64,000 bases of DNA, taken from assembly GCA_034005165.1 (NCBI GenBank), contig JAVEVE010000006.1, positions 50,184-114,183 of the forward strand, written 5' to 3'. Below the pieces are notes generated by a model that worked only from the letters and a program-made list of their open reading frames with translations, was not told the DNA's origin and made no database searches. The translations under genes and the position numbers were made by a program. This document shows positions 40,991 through 50,116 of the stretch, in pieces (the first letter of the stretch is position 1; every line of letters starts with the position of its first letter). Origin of the DNA: UBA1573 sp034005165. GTDB taxonomy: Bacteria; Pseudomonadota; Alphaproteobacteria; Micavibrionales; Micavibrionaceae.

Positions 40991-41869
40991 ATGACTTACA
41001 AAGTTGCCGCTCTTTATCGTTTTGTTCCTGTTGCCGACGTGGATAACCATGTCGCAGCCCTTAAGAACCTGTCCGATACATATGATATTTGTGGGACATT
41101 GCTGATCGCTCCTGAGGGGATTAACGGCACGATTGCCAGTTCCAACGGCGGATGCGATGCGGCTCTTGATTATCTTGAAAGACATTTTGAAATCTTCAAA
41201 GGGGAAGTCAAATTCTCTGAAGCCAGCGAACAACCGTTCCTACGCTACAAAGTTCGTCCCAAAAAAGAGATCGTTACGCTTCGTCAGCCCCAAGCCGATC
41301 CAACCAAACAAGTCGGAACCTATGTTGATCCGAAAGACTGGAATGCGCTGATTGCAGACCCTGATGTCCTGCTCATTGATACGCGCAATGATTACGAAAC
41401 AAAGATCGGTATTTTTGACGGCGCCGTTGACCCCAAGATCAAAGTCTTTACCGAATTTGTCGATTATGTTCGTCAAAATCTCGATCCGGAGAAACACAAA
41501 AAAGTTGCGATGTTTTGTACAGGCGGTATCCGCTGTGAAAAGGCATCAAGCTTTATGCTCGCAGAAGGATTTGGAGAAGTTTATCATCTTAAAGGCGGTA
41601 TTCTGAAGTATCTGGAAGATGTACCTGTTGACGAGAGCAAATGGAAAGGCGAATGTTTTGTCTTCGATCGTCGGGTTGGCGTTGCACACGGCCTTGAAGA
41701 AGGTCATGCCCGTATTTGTCATGGATGCCGAGCAACACTCATGTCCAATGATCTTATGAGCGAAAAATACGAATATGGTGTTTCCTGCCCGCATTGTTAT
41801 GACGGGTTGGATGAAAAAGAAATTGCCGCACGACGTATGCGACATTCCCAAATAGTCAAAACAGCCTAA
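40991..41869 (+). CDS. trhO: tRNA uridine(34) hydroxylase, rhodanese-type (TrhO/YceA)
   Basis: TrhO hydroxylates U34 of several tRNAs on the path to (c)mo5U. The 292-residue protein has an N-terminal acylphosphatase-like domain (about 1-95, GTLLIAPEGINGTIA). The rhodanese domain (about 110-215) has catalytic C176 in MFCTGGIRCEKASSFML. A C-terminal Cys-rich region follows (HGCRATLM and CPHCYDG), typical of the long YceA subfamily. It converges with the AMIN lipoprotein gene 5 bp after its stop. The start ATG has AAAAGAGCGGC before it; no better start is visible. Confidence 0.94.
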   Translation: MTYKVAALYRFVPVADVDNHVAALKNLSDTYDICGTLLIAPEGINGTIASSNGGCDAALDYLERHFEIFKGEVKFSEASEQPFLRYKVRPKKEIVTLRQPQADPTKQVGTYVDPKDWNALIADPDVLLIDTRNDYETKIGIFDGAVDPKIKVFTEFVDYVRQNLDPEKHKKVAMFCTGGIRCEKASSFMLAEGFGEVYHLKGGILKYLEDVPVDESKWKGECFVFDRRVGVAHGLEEGHARICHGCRATLMSNDLMSEKYEYGVSCPHCYDGLDEKEIAARRMRHSQIVKTA

Positions 41870-41874
41870 TCAGA

Positions 41875-42648
41875 TTATTTGGACGGAACGACATCCAGAT
41901 AGATGCGGTGCCCGTATGCACCAGACGGATTTAAGCGGGCAGTGGTCAAAACCTTTGCCGTCATCTTCAACTGAATAACAAGGTGAGAGCCTGTTTCGTC
42001 GGAACTAGCAGAAAAAGACTTCACCATCGGAGAAGACTTTAAGTCCATACTCTTGGTTGCGACCCACTTGTTTCCAGGCAATTCTACCATCAAAATATGC
42101 TCGCCGTTATCAAGATCAAATTTCATCTCAGCCGGCTTTGTCGTATCCAGAACAATGCGTGTGACATCATTTTTCTGTTCCCCAATACGAATAGAAGTTA
42201 CTGCGGCTTCTTTGGGGCTTACAGCAACAGCCTTTTCTTGTTGTTCCGGTTTTTGCACAGGCTTGGGAGCTAACATAGGTGGCACAGGTTTGGGTGCTAC
42301 CGGCTGTTGAGCTATAGGCTTCGGAACTTGTTGTGCATCTGCCGTCACGTTATAACTGGCCTCGATCCGGTCCAACTCAAGTGATAAAGCTCGAAAATGG
42401 CTTTGCATCACATCCATTTTTTGCAAAGTCGGCTTTGCCCTTGCAACATCCCCCTCCAATCGGGACACTCGGGCCTCGATCATAGACAGTCTTTCGCCAT
42501 CCAGTGTCTCTTTACTGACTTCAGGAACAGGGTTTTGGGGCATTACTGTGTCGTCTGGAGCTTTTTGAGGCTGTTGGACAGGTGCTGCCTGGCAGGCAGC
42601 CAAAGCGAGCGTCGAAAGTAATAAAAGGGATAAATGGTTCTTGCGCAT
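41875..42648 (-). CDS. AMIN-domain lipoprotein
   Basis: A 257-residue lipoprotein precursor with lipobox LALAAC (lipidated C19). A coiled-coil segment (about 52-97, RLSMIEARVSRLEGDVARAK) and a long Pro/Lys/Val-rich linker (about 105-150) follow. The C-terminal AMIN-like beta domain (about 152-255) includes RIGEQKNDVTRIVLDTTKPA and KWVATKSMDLKSSPMVKSFS. AMIN domains localise proteins to septal peptidoglycan or secretins. An in-frame ATG at 42684 precedes the chosen start, but AGGA is best placed for 42648. It is downstream of the GT4 transferase gene on the same strand. Function is not established. Confidence 0.85.
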   Translation of the reverse strand: MRKNHLSLLLLSTLALAACQAAPVQQPQKAPDDTVMPQNPVPEVSKETLDGERLSMIEARVSRLEGDVARAKPTLQKMDVMQSHFRALSLELDRIEASYNVTADAQQVPKPIAQQPVAPKPVPPMLAPKPVQKPEQQEKAVAVSPKEAAVTSIRIGEQKNDVTRIVLDTTKPAEMKFDLDNGEHILMVELPGNKWVATKSMDLKSSPMVKSFSASSDETGSHLVIQLKMTAKVLTTARLNPSGAYGHRIYLDVVPSK

Positions 42649-42732
42649 GGGTCCTAAAGTGTCGGGAGAATCGGTAATCGTCAATTCCTCCCCTATTTCC
42701 GCACAGAATTATCCACAAACCTTCTTGCTGTT

Positions 42733-43830
42733 TTATTTCGATATTACACGTTCATAAACAGAGAGTGTTCTTTGAGCCATTGTGGAAAAAGTAAATTCTT
42801 GTTCATAGCGCTTTCGTCCGGCTTGCCCCATATCCAAAAGTGACAGTCTATCCGACAGGATTTTTCTAAGCTCCTTAAGCAAAAACTCGTCGGATCCGGG
42901 AGGTACAAGAATGCCCGTCTTACGGTGGTCAATAAGCTCGGAAACACCCCCCACGTCACTGGCTATGACGGGAATACCCGCTCGCATCGCTTCGATAATT
43001 GTCAAAGGCAACCCTTCCCAATTGCTAATGAGCGCAAAAAGGTCAGCCTGTTGCATCAGTTGCGGTACGTCCAACCGCTCTCCAAGGAAATTGATACGAT
43101 CATCCATTTCCATGTGTTTGACCATCTGGCGCAATTCCATATCATCTCCGCCACCGATAAAATCCAATTCCCAATCCAGATCTGTGCACCCCCAAAGAGC
43201 GCGGACCAATCTGGCATGATCTTTTTGCAGGCCTACGCGCGCCACCATCAAAATTTTGATTGGTCCGGACGCAACCTGATTATGCGGCTCAGAAACCAGA
43301 AACGGCATGCCATTACGAACAGTACTGATCTTTGATGGCTCGATGATCCGGTTTTTGAGAGCCAGCTGCCGATCATACTCGCTAACAGTGATAATATGAT
43401 TTGAGAACAGGGCTGCAATTTTTTCAAGTACTTTATAAACCAGTTTACCGAATGTCGGCACACCATCGGTAAATGCCCAACCATGGGCCGTAAAAATCAC
43501 AGGAATACCAAGAGATCTTGCAGCAAGACGGCCCAGTAACCCTGCTTTTGACGAATGGCATGTAACAATGTCAGGCTTGATATCTTTTAAAACAGATCTA
43601 ATTTGGCGAAACGCTTTCCAATCCTTTACGGGATGGATGCTCCGCTGCAGATCTTCGATCTCATAGTATGGAATTCCTTGATTCTCAACAATATCAGAGA
43701 CTTTTCCCGACCAACCGGAAAGCAGGGAAACATCATGCCCTTGACCATGCATGAACAAACACAGATCGCGCACATGGACCTGTGCCCCGCCAAATTCGTC
43801 CATACGTGTGATTAAATAGGCTATTTTCAT
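42733..43830 (-). CDS. Glycosyltransferase family 4 protein
   Basis: A 365-residue GT-B retaining glycosyltransferase of family GT4. The N-terminal domain starts MKIAYLITRMDEFGGAQVHV and contains DIVTCHSSKAGLLGRLAARS. The C-terminal domain has the donor-binding motif SNWEGLPLTIIEAMRAGIPV (E-x-x-x-x-x-x-x-E with G-x-P) followed by SDVGGVSELI. The acceptor is probably a cell-surface glycan. It is divergent from the SDR epimerase at 43911 and close to the WecA-like transferase, forming a small glycan neighbourhood rather than a full O-antigen locus. Confidence 0.9.
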   Translation of the reverse strand: MKIAYLITRMDEFGGAQVHVRDLCLFMHGQGHDVSLLSGWSGKVSDIVENQGIPYYEIEDLQRSIHPVKDWKAFRQIRSVLKDIKPDIVTCHSSKAGLLGRLAARSLGIPVIFTAHGWAFTDGVPTFGKLVYKVLEKIAALFSNHIITVSEYDRQLALKNRIIEPSKISTVRNGMPFLVSEPHNQVASGPIKILMVARVGLQKDHARLVRALWGCTDLDWELDFIGGGDDMELRQMVKHMEMDDRINFLGERLDVPQLMQQADLFALISNWEGLPLTIIEAMRAGIPVIASDVGGVSELIDHRKTGILVPPGSDEFLLKELRKILSDRLSLLDMGQAGRKRYEQEFTFSTMAQRTLSVYERVISK

Positions 43831-43910
43831 GTTTTTAGGTTCGACATATTCGCTTTCAATTTAGTATATAGTCATATCAGCAGAATGAGACCAGAAGAAA
43901 GATATAGATA

Positions 43911-44900
43911 ATGACTTCTCACCACAAAATTGCATTGATCGGCGGTAGCGGTTTTATCGGGACACGCCTTATGGCAGATTTACTGGCTGATGGCCATGAG
44001 GTGCGCATTGGCGATATAGAACCTTCTCTCGCCTATCCCGAGAATCGTGTGGATGCAGATGTTCGTGACTATGAGACTTTGCTCGCGGCTTGTATGGAAT
44101 GCGATACGATTATCAATCTGGCGGCAACCCACCGCGACAATGTGCGTCCTGTCTCATTGTATTATGATACAAATGTAACCGGCGCCCGTACGACTGTTGC
44201 CGTTGCCGAACAACTTGGCATCACCAGAATTATCTTTACCAGCTCTGTTGCCGTATATGGGCACCAGCATGGAGAGCCAGATGAAAGCTTTCCGCACCAA
44301 CCGATTAATGCTTATGGTGAAACAAAATCACAAGCCGAAGATGTGTTTAACGAATGGGTTGCTAAAGACCCGGCTCTACGCACGCTAGTTGTTGTGCGCC
44401 CTGCTGTTGTCTTTGGCCCTACAAACCGAGGGAATGTGCATACGTTGATGGACCAGATTGTCCGTGGTCGTTTTATTATGGTCGGTAACGGAGAAAACAG
44501 AAAGTCCATGGCCTATGTAGGGAATGTTGCCGCATTCCTGAAATACAGCCTTGGCATGAGTACCGGACATCATGTTTTTAACTATGCCGATAAGCCGGAT
44601 ATGAGCATGAACCGCTTGGTTGACCTGATTTGCGCACGGATTGGATTACCCAAAGTTACAGGTCTGCGTATGCCCAAAATTCTTGGCCTTGGTGCTGGTA
44701 TGGTTTTTGATGTGATTGCCCGTGTGACAGGAAAAACTCTTCCGATTAGCCGCATTCGTGTCGAGAAATTCTGTGCAACGACAGCTTTTAAAGCCGACCG
44801 TGTTCGTGAGAGTGGTTTTGTTCCACCTTATAAACTCGAGGAAGCCTTGATCGAGACCATTGATGCCGAGTTTAAGAAGTCCGGCAACCGCGCAGCTTAG
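43911..44900 (+). CDS. NAD-dependent epimerase/dehydratase (extended SDR)
   Basis: A 329-residue sugar-nucleotide SDR. The NAD-binding GGSGFIGTRLM is at about 11, the catalytic Thr/Ser pattern FTSSVAVYGHQHG at about 109 and YGETK (Y-x-x-x-K) near 136. VVRPAVVFGPTNRGN lies in the substrate region. The closest family is UDP-glucose 4-epimerase-like, but the actual sugar cannot be read. It is divergent from the GT4 gene. Its 3' end overlaps the convergent WecA-like gene by 29 bp, an uncommon but valid tail-to-tail arrangement. Confidence 0.9.
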   Translation: MTSHHKIALIGGSGFIGTRLMADLLADGHEVRIGDIEPSLAYPENRVDADVRDYETLLAACMECDTIINLAATHRDNVRPVSLYYDTNVTGARTTVAVAEQLGITRIIFTSSVAVYGHQHGEPDESFPHQPINAYGETKSQAEDVFNEWVAKDPALRTLVVVRPAVVFGPTNRGNVHTLMDQIVRGRFIMVGNGENRKSMAYVGNVAAFLKYSLGMSTGHHVFNYADKPDMSMNRLVDLICARIGLPKVTGLRMPKILGLGAGMVFDVIARVTGKTLPISRIRVEKFCATTAFKADRVRESGFVPPYKLEEALIETIDAEFKKSGNRAA

Positions 44901-45987
44901 CAAGAAGCAATATAAATTTCTCGTGATGGATTGTCATAGCAGCATGTAACAGCCAAAGAACAATCCATGACCATCCCAAAATACCTTGCGGGATGCCGAC
45001 CATCGTCCCTACAAATCCTGTTGCTCCCAGAATAAATGACCAAGCAAGAATGGTGTAGACAGCAGGACCAACAGAAAACCCTGCATTGATAAAATGATGA
45101 TGGAAGTGACGACGATCTGGTGCGAAAGGCGGTTTTTTATCTTTTAATCTGGCAACTAATAATCCAAAAGCATCAATAATAGGTAACGCAATGATCCATG
45201 CCACAGAGACAGGCTCGATCAAGGCATTGTGGTTCTGTGACAGGGTGATGGCATACCATGCAATCATAATTCCTAGCCCCATACTTCCAGCATCTCCGAG
45301 AAATATTTTGGCGTGTTTATTCCATGGGAGACGTGCGTTAAAGATCAAAAACCCGATCAGGCACGCACAAAAAATTATGATTTCCATCAGGGGCTTGGAC
45401 ATGTCTCCTAAAAAAGCAGCTAAGCCAAACCAGATAAAAATAATAAGGGTATTTCCTGCTGCTAGCCCGTCTAATCCATCCATCATGTTGACGGCGTTGA
45501 TAATGTACACTACGCAGGCAATCGAAAACGGAATTGCCATCCATCCCAATCCCATACCTCCCATTCCCAAGAGATCTCCCAGCGTATGGATTTGCGCCTC
45601 TCCACCAATGACTAATATTCCAGCAACCAGGAAATGGACTGCAAATTTTATGCGGGCATCAACCTCACGAATATCGTCAATCACACCAACAATAAGCGTA
45701 ATTGCAAGGGCTGTCAGAAGCGCGGACGGGAATGAAATTCCGTAAAGGCTGCCTACGGCGGCAAAACATGTAAGAAGAACAGTAAAAATGGCAAGCCCAC
45801 CGACCGGAGGGACAGGTTCGTCATGTTTCTTTCGTCCACCGGGGATATCAACAACGCCCCATTTTAAAGCCAATTTTCTGGCGAGAAGTACGGCAAGAAC
45901 CGTCAGACCAAGCGAGAAACCAAATACGCATACAAGCGTGAAAAACGTCTCGATATTCGAGAAATCGGTTGCTATAGATTGTGTCAT
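44872..45987 (-). CDS. WecA/MraY-like polyprenyl-phosphate sugar-1-phosphate transferase
   Basis: A 371-residue polytopic enzyme of the PNPT family (GT4-type WecA/TagO), moving a sugar phosphate from UDP-sugar to undecaprenyl phosphate. About ten membrane helices are visible. The cytoplasmic loops carry NMMDGLDGLAAGN (catalytic D-D region), FLGDAGSMGLG and DRRHFHHHF. PGGRKKHDEPVPPVGGLAI near the N-terminus is the family signature. It starts 18 bp downstream of the last pilus-operon gene on the same strand, so read-through from that operon is possible. It may start surface glycan or pilus-linked glycan synthesis; substrate unknown. Confidence 0.92.
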   Translation of the reverse strand: MTQSIATDFSNIETFFTLVCVFGFSLGLTVLAVLLARKLALKWGVVDIPGGRKKHDEPVPPVGGLAIFTVLLTCFAAVGSLYGISFPSALLTALAITLIVGVIDDIREVDARIKFAVHFLVAGILVIGGEAQIHTLGDLLGMGGMGLGWMAIPFSIACVVYIINAVNMMDGLDGLAAGNTLIIFIWFGLAAFLGDMSKPLMEIIIFCACLIGFLIFNARLPWNKHAKIFLGDAGSMGLGIMIAWYAITLSQNHNALIEPVSVAWIIALPIIDAFGLLVARLKDKKPPFAPDRRHFHHHFINAGFSVGPAVYTILAWSFILGATGFVGTMVGIPQGILGWSWIVLWLLHAAMTIHHEKFILLLAKLRGCRTS

Positions 45988-46005
45988 AAAGCGCGTATCT
46001 TGTGA

Positions 46006-47049
46006 TTATTTCTTACCGCGGACACGCAAACGTCCGTCTTTCTCGATACCCGGCAAAACTTCTGCCTGGATACTCAACACTTTCGTTCCTTTTTGACCAC
46101 TTCCTCCACCGAGATCAGCTGCATAAGCAGGAGGAACAAGGGCTTCCCATTCTATTTTTCCTTTTGCGACTTCAAAGCGAACCAGTGTCCCGTCAATCTT
46201 TGTCAGGTCATCTAAAAGCTGCTGGACACGAAACGTATATTTCATGACCTCGTTGTTGGATAACTCGTAGGCATCTGTAAGCAGCTTTGTGCTTGCAGCA
46301 TCGGTTTGTTGCTTCACCTGATCGAGATTTCTGTTCAAGAAATTGATCATAATATATTGCGCCGCAATAAAGGCCATCAGCACTACACTGACGCAAACAC
46401 CTGCAATCAACAAAATTCTTGCCGTAGCACGGGAGAGTTGTTCTGTTCTTAATTGGCGGTTGCGCCACGGGATAATATCTGCGAGCTGGTCGTTAATTGT
46501 AATGAAGTTTGCATCCATGCTCTGGATACGCGGCAGAATGGTTCGAGCTGCTCCCAAAAAGATTTGCATACGACCGGTTTCCTGATCCCAGCGCAAAGCA
46601 CCGGCAGCTCCGTCCTTTTCGTATATGTAGACTGTATCTTTATCCCAGAAGTCGCTGTTCCCCGGAAGAGCTGCCGCCAAAGGGCACCAGCTGTCAGGGT
46701 GTGAAACCATAACTGTCGATGGGCACGCCAGATACCAAACACGATCCCCTTCGATAGAATAGACATAGTGAACTTTTTCTGTCGCACAGGCTTGAGATGC
46801 AGCATTCCAAACTGCTTCATCTTCCATCCCCGGGACACACGGGATTGATCCCCCAACCAATTCGGACGGCAAGTACGGATTCAGGTCACGGATAAAATAT
46901 TTTGCCTCGCCAGCAAGCTTCGTTCCTACTGTTGGCTGTGGTTTTTGCTGAATGCGCTCTTCACCCGAGACATTCGCATTTTCGCTGCCGGATACAAAGA
47001 CTGGAGGATTCTCATTCTTATCTTTTTTAGGGCCTAATCCAAATGCCAT
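46006..47049 (-). CDS. Bitopic pilus-assembly protein, PilO/TcpD-like by position
   Basis: A 347-residue protein with a soluble N-terminal half rich in Trp and Cys (CVPGMEDEAVW, YSIEGDRVWYLACPST). One membrane helix spans about 213-238 (ARILLIAGVCVSVVLMAFIA), followed by a coiled coil and a periplasmic beta-containing tail. It resembles in size and topology the accessory PilO of R64-type pili, but sequence-level homology is not clear. Its start overlaps the GspF-like stop by one base (TAATG), so it is the last gene of the tightly coupled operon, 18 bp before the WecA-like gene. Exact role unknown. Confidence 0.68.
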   Translation of the reverse strand: MAFGLGPKKDKNENPPVFVSGSENANVSGEERIQQKPQPTVGTKLAGEAKYFIRDLNPYLPSELVGGSIPCVPGMEDEAVWNAASQACATEKVHYVYSIEGDRVWYLACPSTVMVSHPDSWCPLAAALPGNSDFWDKDTVYIYEKDGAAGALRWDQETGRMQIFLGAARTILPRIQSMDANFITINDQLADIIPWRNRQLRTEQLSRATARILLIAGVCVSVVLMAFIAAQYIMINFLNRNLDQVKQQTDAASTKLLTDAYELSNNEVMKYTFRVQQLLDDLTKIDGTLVRFEVAKGKIEWEALVPPAYAADLGGGSGQKGTKVLSIQAEVLPGIEKDGRLRVRGKK

Positions 47050-48269
47050 TACATTTTTCCTTCCATTAAACCACCCATCATACTGTCCATGCTCATATTC
47101 ATAACAGTCAGGGCGTAGATCGCGCTTCCGAAACCAATCGCCAAATAGACACCTGTAAATAAAAAGGCCAGCCAGACAATTAGTTTATGCTTCAAACGAG
47201 CTGCCTGAGCGCGAAGCTCAGCAATTGATTCCATGATTGTAGCAACCTGAGATAAATCAGACAAGGTGGCCAGTTCCAGCCTTTCCGAACGGCTTAAAGG
47301 CTCTCTGTCGAGAGCAGTTCCCAATCCTACCCCACGCGAGAGCTGTTCGTTTGCAGCGTCCCAATATGCCGCAACTTCCGGAGAGTTAGATGCCTCGGAC
47401 GATTGCTGGAGTGTATCGTTAATAGGCACGTTGGAGCGCAGCATTCTGGACGCTGCTGACATCGAGTCAGCAAAACTCAGATCCCTCATATAGCCGCCAA
47501 TCAAAGGGATTTTTCTGACAATACGTTGTGTCGGCCAATCCCGTTTTCCGCGGTTGATAAAGAAAGAGAAAACGCACCAGCCCATAAACCCTGCAAATCC
47601 GAATGCTATCCAGATGAGAATATCCCATGTAAGTTCAAGGTTATGAGTTACGCGCACATATTTTTCCAGATCAGGTCCTTCTTTCGGGGCGTTGTCCTTA
47701 AACCAGTTCAGAACCGTTCCTTTTCCCCAAAACAGGGATTGCACAATTGTGACCACATCAAAGGCCAACCAGCCCATCGTGCCCATAATCGCACCCTTAT
47801 TCTTACGCTTCTGGGTAATCGCGTTAATGGCATAGGGAATACCTTCGGTCAGTTTCCCTGCACGCTCGCTGGCGGCAATAATAGCCAAGGTTGAACGATC
47901 AAAAATCTGAAGTGCTTTCAAAGCATCCATCAAACCCAAACCTCTAGCCAAGGCCTCTCTGGCAGGTGCCAGAATATTCTGGCGGGTTGGGTTGGTTTCG
48001 GCTTCAATAATTTTCCACAAAGCTACACCAGGCGATGTCGACGTTGCACGGAACATAATCCCGCGAAGCAACTGAACTTGCCACCAGCTGGAACGGGCCA
48101 GCAATCTCTCAAGAGGGGTACGGGAGTGCGCACGAATGGTTAGAACGTGACCGCCTTTTTTCCTGACAGCATCCCGAACATCACTTTCAGTCGGAAGATA
48201 CATGGTCTCGGTCGCAGTCCGCGGACCTGAACGACTTTCATATGCGATCTGGACAATCCATTGTTGCAT
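47049..48269 (-). CDS. GspF/PilC/PilR-type inner-membrane platform protein
   Basis: A 406-residue platform protein of the type II secretion/type IV pilus family that couples the ATPase to pilin polymerisation. Three hydrophobic stretches (about 170-192, 218-240 and 366-392) flank two cytoplasmic T2SSF domains. The repeats LFDRSTLAIIAASERAGKLTE (about 123-143) and its second half around SRSERLELATLSDLSQVATI are typical. It follows the ATPase by 6 bp and precedes the bitopic protein with a one-base overlap. Organisation resembles R64 PilQ-PilR. Confidence 0.9.
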   Translation of the reverse strand: MQQWIVQIAYESRSGPRTATETMYLPTESDVRDAVRKKGGHVLTIRAHSRTPLERLLARSSWWQVQLLRGIMFRATSTSPGVALWKIIEAETNPTRQNILAPAREALARGLGLMDALKALQIFDRSTLAIIAASERAGKLTEGIPYAINAITQKRKNKGAIMGTMGWLAFDVVTIVQSLFWGKGTVLNWFKDNAPKEGPDLEKYVRVTHNLELTWDILIWIAFGFAGFMGWCVFSFFINRGKRDWPTQRIVRKIPLIGGYMRDLSFADSMSAASRMLRSNVPINDTLQQSSEASNSPEVAAYWDAANEQLSRGVGLGTALDREPLSRSERLELATLSDLSQVATIMESIAELRAQAARLKHKLIVWLAFLFTGVYLAIGFGSAIYALTVMNMSMDSMMGGLMEGKM

Positions 48270-48275
48270 CTATTT

Positions 48276-50105
48276 TTACGACTCCAGATAATTGAGCGCA
48301 GATTTCGGGTCAACAAACCCACTAATAACCAAATCAATCAGTCCGTTTTTCCGTGTATGAACGATAACACCTTCTTCGTGAACGATGTCGTTTACGTTTT
48401 GCATCAAAGCACGATACACTCTGTCACGGTCTGCCGGTCCCAAGGTAATCAGCAACGCATCCAGCAACAATGTCCGTCCAGAAATACCTGTCCGGTTACA
48501 CAGATCGCACCCGCTCATGTTCCGGCGACGAACAATGGCAGCCGGTTCGATTCCGAGCATATATATCTCGTCTTGGTCAAGATAATCTCCTGCGCGCCCC
48601 TGATTTGCACAACCCTGGCACAACGTCTTTACCAAGCGCTGGTTAATAATTGCGCGAACCTGTTGCGCCAAGGTAAATGTCGACGCGCGTTCACGCTCTG
48701 ATGGCATAAGAGATTTTAAACGCTCGAAGGTCTGGAGAGCTGTGTCCGCGTGAACCGTTGATATCACTGTGTGACCCGATTCAGCAGCTTTCAAAGCTGT
48801 TTCCACAGTATCACTATCACGCAATTCCCCGATAACAATATAATCCGGATCGTGACGCATTGCTGCGCGGATCAAATCGGAGAATTCTCCGCCGGGCATT
48901 CCGGGACGAACCTGCCATTGCGTTGCGTATCTCAATTCATATTCGATCGGATCTTCAATAGTCAGAACATGTTTTCTGCGGCGGTCGATATACTGGATAC
49001 AGGCATAAAGTGTTGTTGTTTTACCGGAACCTGTCGGCCCGGAGAGCATCACCAGACCTCCCCCCCCTTTAATTTCAGGAGATAGAGACTGGGCCAGATA
49101 ATTTCCGACATCTTCGTGACGTTTAAAAAGCTCATCGAAGCCTTTCAAGGACGCACGGTCCAACAAACGCAAGGTCAGCTTTTCACCATCCTGCGCCTGA
49201 GGTCCTGCGGCGACACGAACATCGATTACACGACCTTGCCATGTAAAACTGAAGCGTCCGTCTTTCGGCGCTATCCTGTCGCCGAAGTTCATCCCGGCAT
49301 CCCGCTTAATCAGCGTAGTGAGACGGGCCATGGCGTCAGAAGGCATGATGTGAATTGGAACCAAGTCACCGTCAATACGGTATCTGATCCAGTTCGGGTT
49401 GGTTATGTTGTTGTCTTGCAGAATGTGAATATCGGATACACGCATCTGCAAAGCTTCTGCGAGCATGTCACGCATAAACTGGTTTAACAACAAACCGTTA
49501 TCGGTGTCGTTTAACCATGAAGCCAATGTCTTTTCGCATCGGTCAGCCGACAAATCATGAACTGCACGCATTGTCTGTAATAACTCTGCGCGATCCCACA
49601 CTTCCGCTTCGATACGTTCAACCATCAGACCAGAACGATTAGCTGTGGAGATAAGGGCATCAGTCTGCCGCGTGTTCAGTTCGTTCAACGGCGCAATTTT
49701 CAATACGCCATCGTGGAGACCAATCAAGTGAATACTAAGCGGCAACCATGACTGAACCGGTAAGATGGAGCGCAATTGGTCACCATTAGCATGGTCTCGA
49801 ATTCCAACCACTTCAGTTTCATCATCAGAAGAAACTGGCGTTCCGGCCATATCCATCAGCTGATCAATAGAACGCGAAATTCCTTGCTCCATAAGGATAA
49901 CACGTTCACGCTGGACCATGTCCAGATAGCGTTCACGACCTTCCTTGGCTTTAGCTTTACGGCGATCACTGTACTGGCGGCGCTCGACACCGTCCGGAGG
50001 AACATGTTTGTCTTGACGACGATCTGCACCAGAGCGAATTTCTTCGCTTTCCGGTATCACCGCATCATCACGTTTAAACTCTTCTTTTCCGGATTCGTTA
50101 TCCAT
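48276..50105 (-). CDS. Type II/IVb secretion-pilus ATPase (GspE/PilB/PilQ family)
   Basis: A 609-residue hexameric ATPase driving pilus or pseudopilus assembly. A charged N-terminal region of about 200 residues precedes the catalytic core. Walker A GPTGSGKTT is at 356-364, and an Asp box with YIVIGELRDSDTVETALKAA and the His box STVHAD are seen. A zinc-type tetracysteine module (LCQGCANQG and CDLCNRTG, about 490-530) is typical for assembly ATPases of this family. The first 70 residues are Lys/Glu/Arg-rich and unlike PilB. It follows the ASH-repeat protein by 11 bp and precedes the GspF-type gene by 6 bp. Confidence 0.94.
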   Translation of the reverse strand: MDNESGKEEFKRDDAVIPESEEIRSGADRRQDKHVPPDGVERRQYSDRRKAKAKEGRERYLDMVQRERVILMEQGISRSIDQLMDMAGTPVSSDDETEVVGIRDHANGDQLRSILPVQSWLPLSIHLIGLHDGVLKIAPLNELNTRQTDALISTANRSGLMVERIEAEVWDRAELLQTMRAVHDLSADRCEKTLASWLNDTDNGLLLNQFMRDMLAEALQMRVSDIHILQDNNITNPNWIRYRIDGDLVPIHIMPSDAMARLTTLIKRDAGMNFGDRIAPKDGRFSFTWQGRVIDVRVAAGPQAQDGEKLTLRLLDRASLKGFDELFKRHEDVGNYLAQSLSPEIKGGGGLVMLSGPTGSGKTTTLYACIQYIDRRRKHVLTIEDPIEYELRYATQWQVRPGMPGGEFSDLIRAAMRHDPDYIVIGELRDSDTVETALKAAESGHTVISTVHADTALQTFERLKSLMPSERERASTFTLAQQVRAIINQRLVKTLCQGCANQGRAGDYLDQDEIYMLGIEPAAIVRRRNMSGCDLCNRTGISGRTLLLDALLITLGPADRDRVYRALMQNVNDIVHEEGVIVHTRKNGLIDLVISGFVDPKSALNYLES

Positions 50106-50116
50106 TCACAATACCA

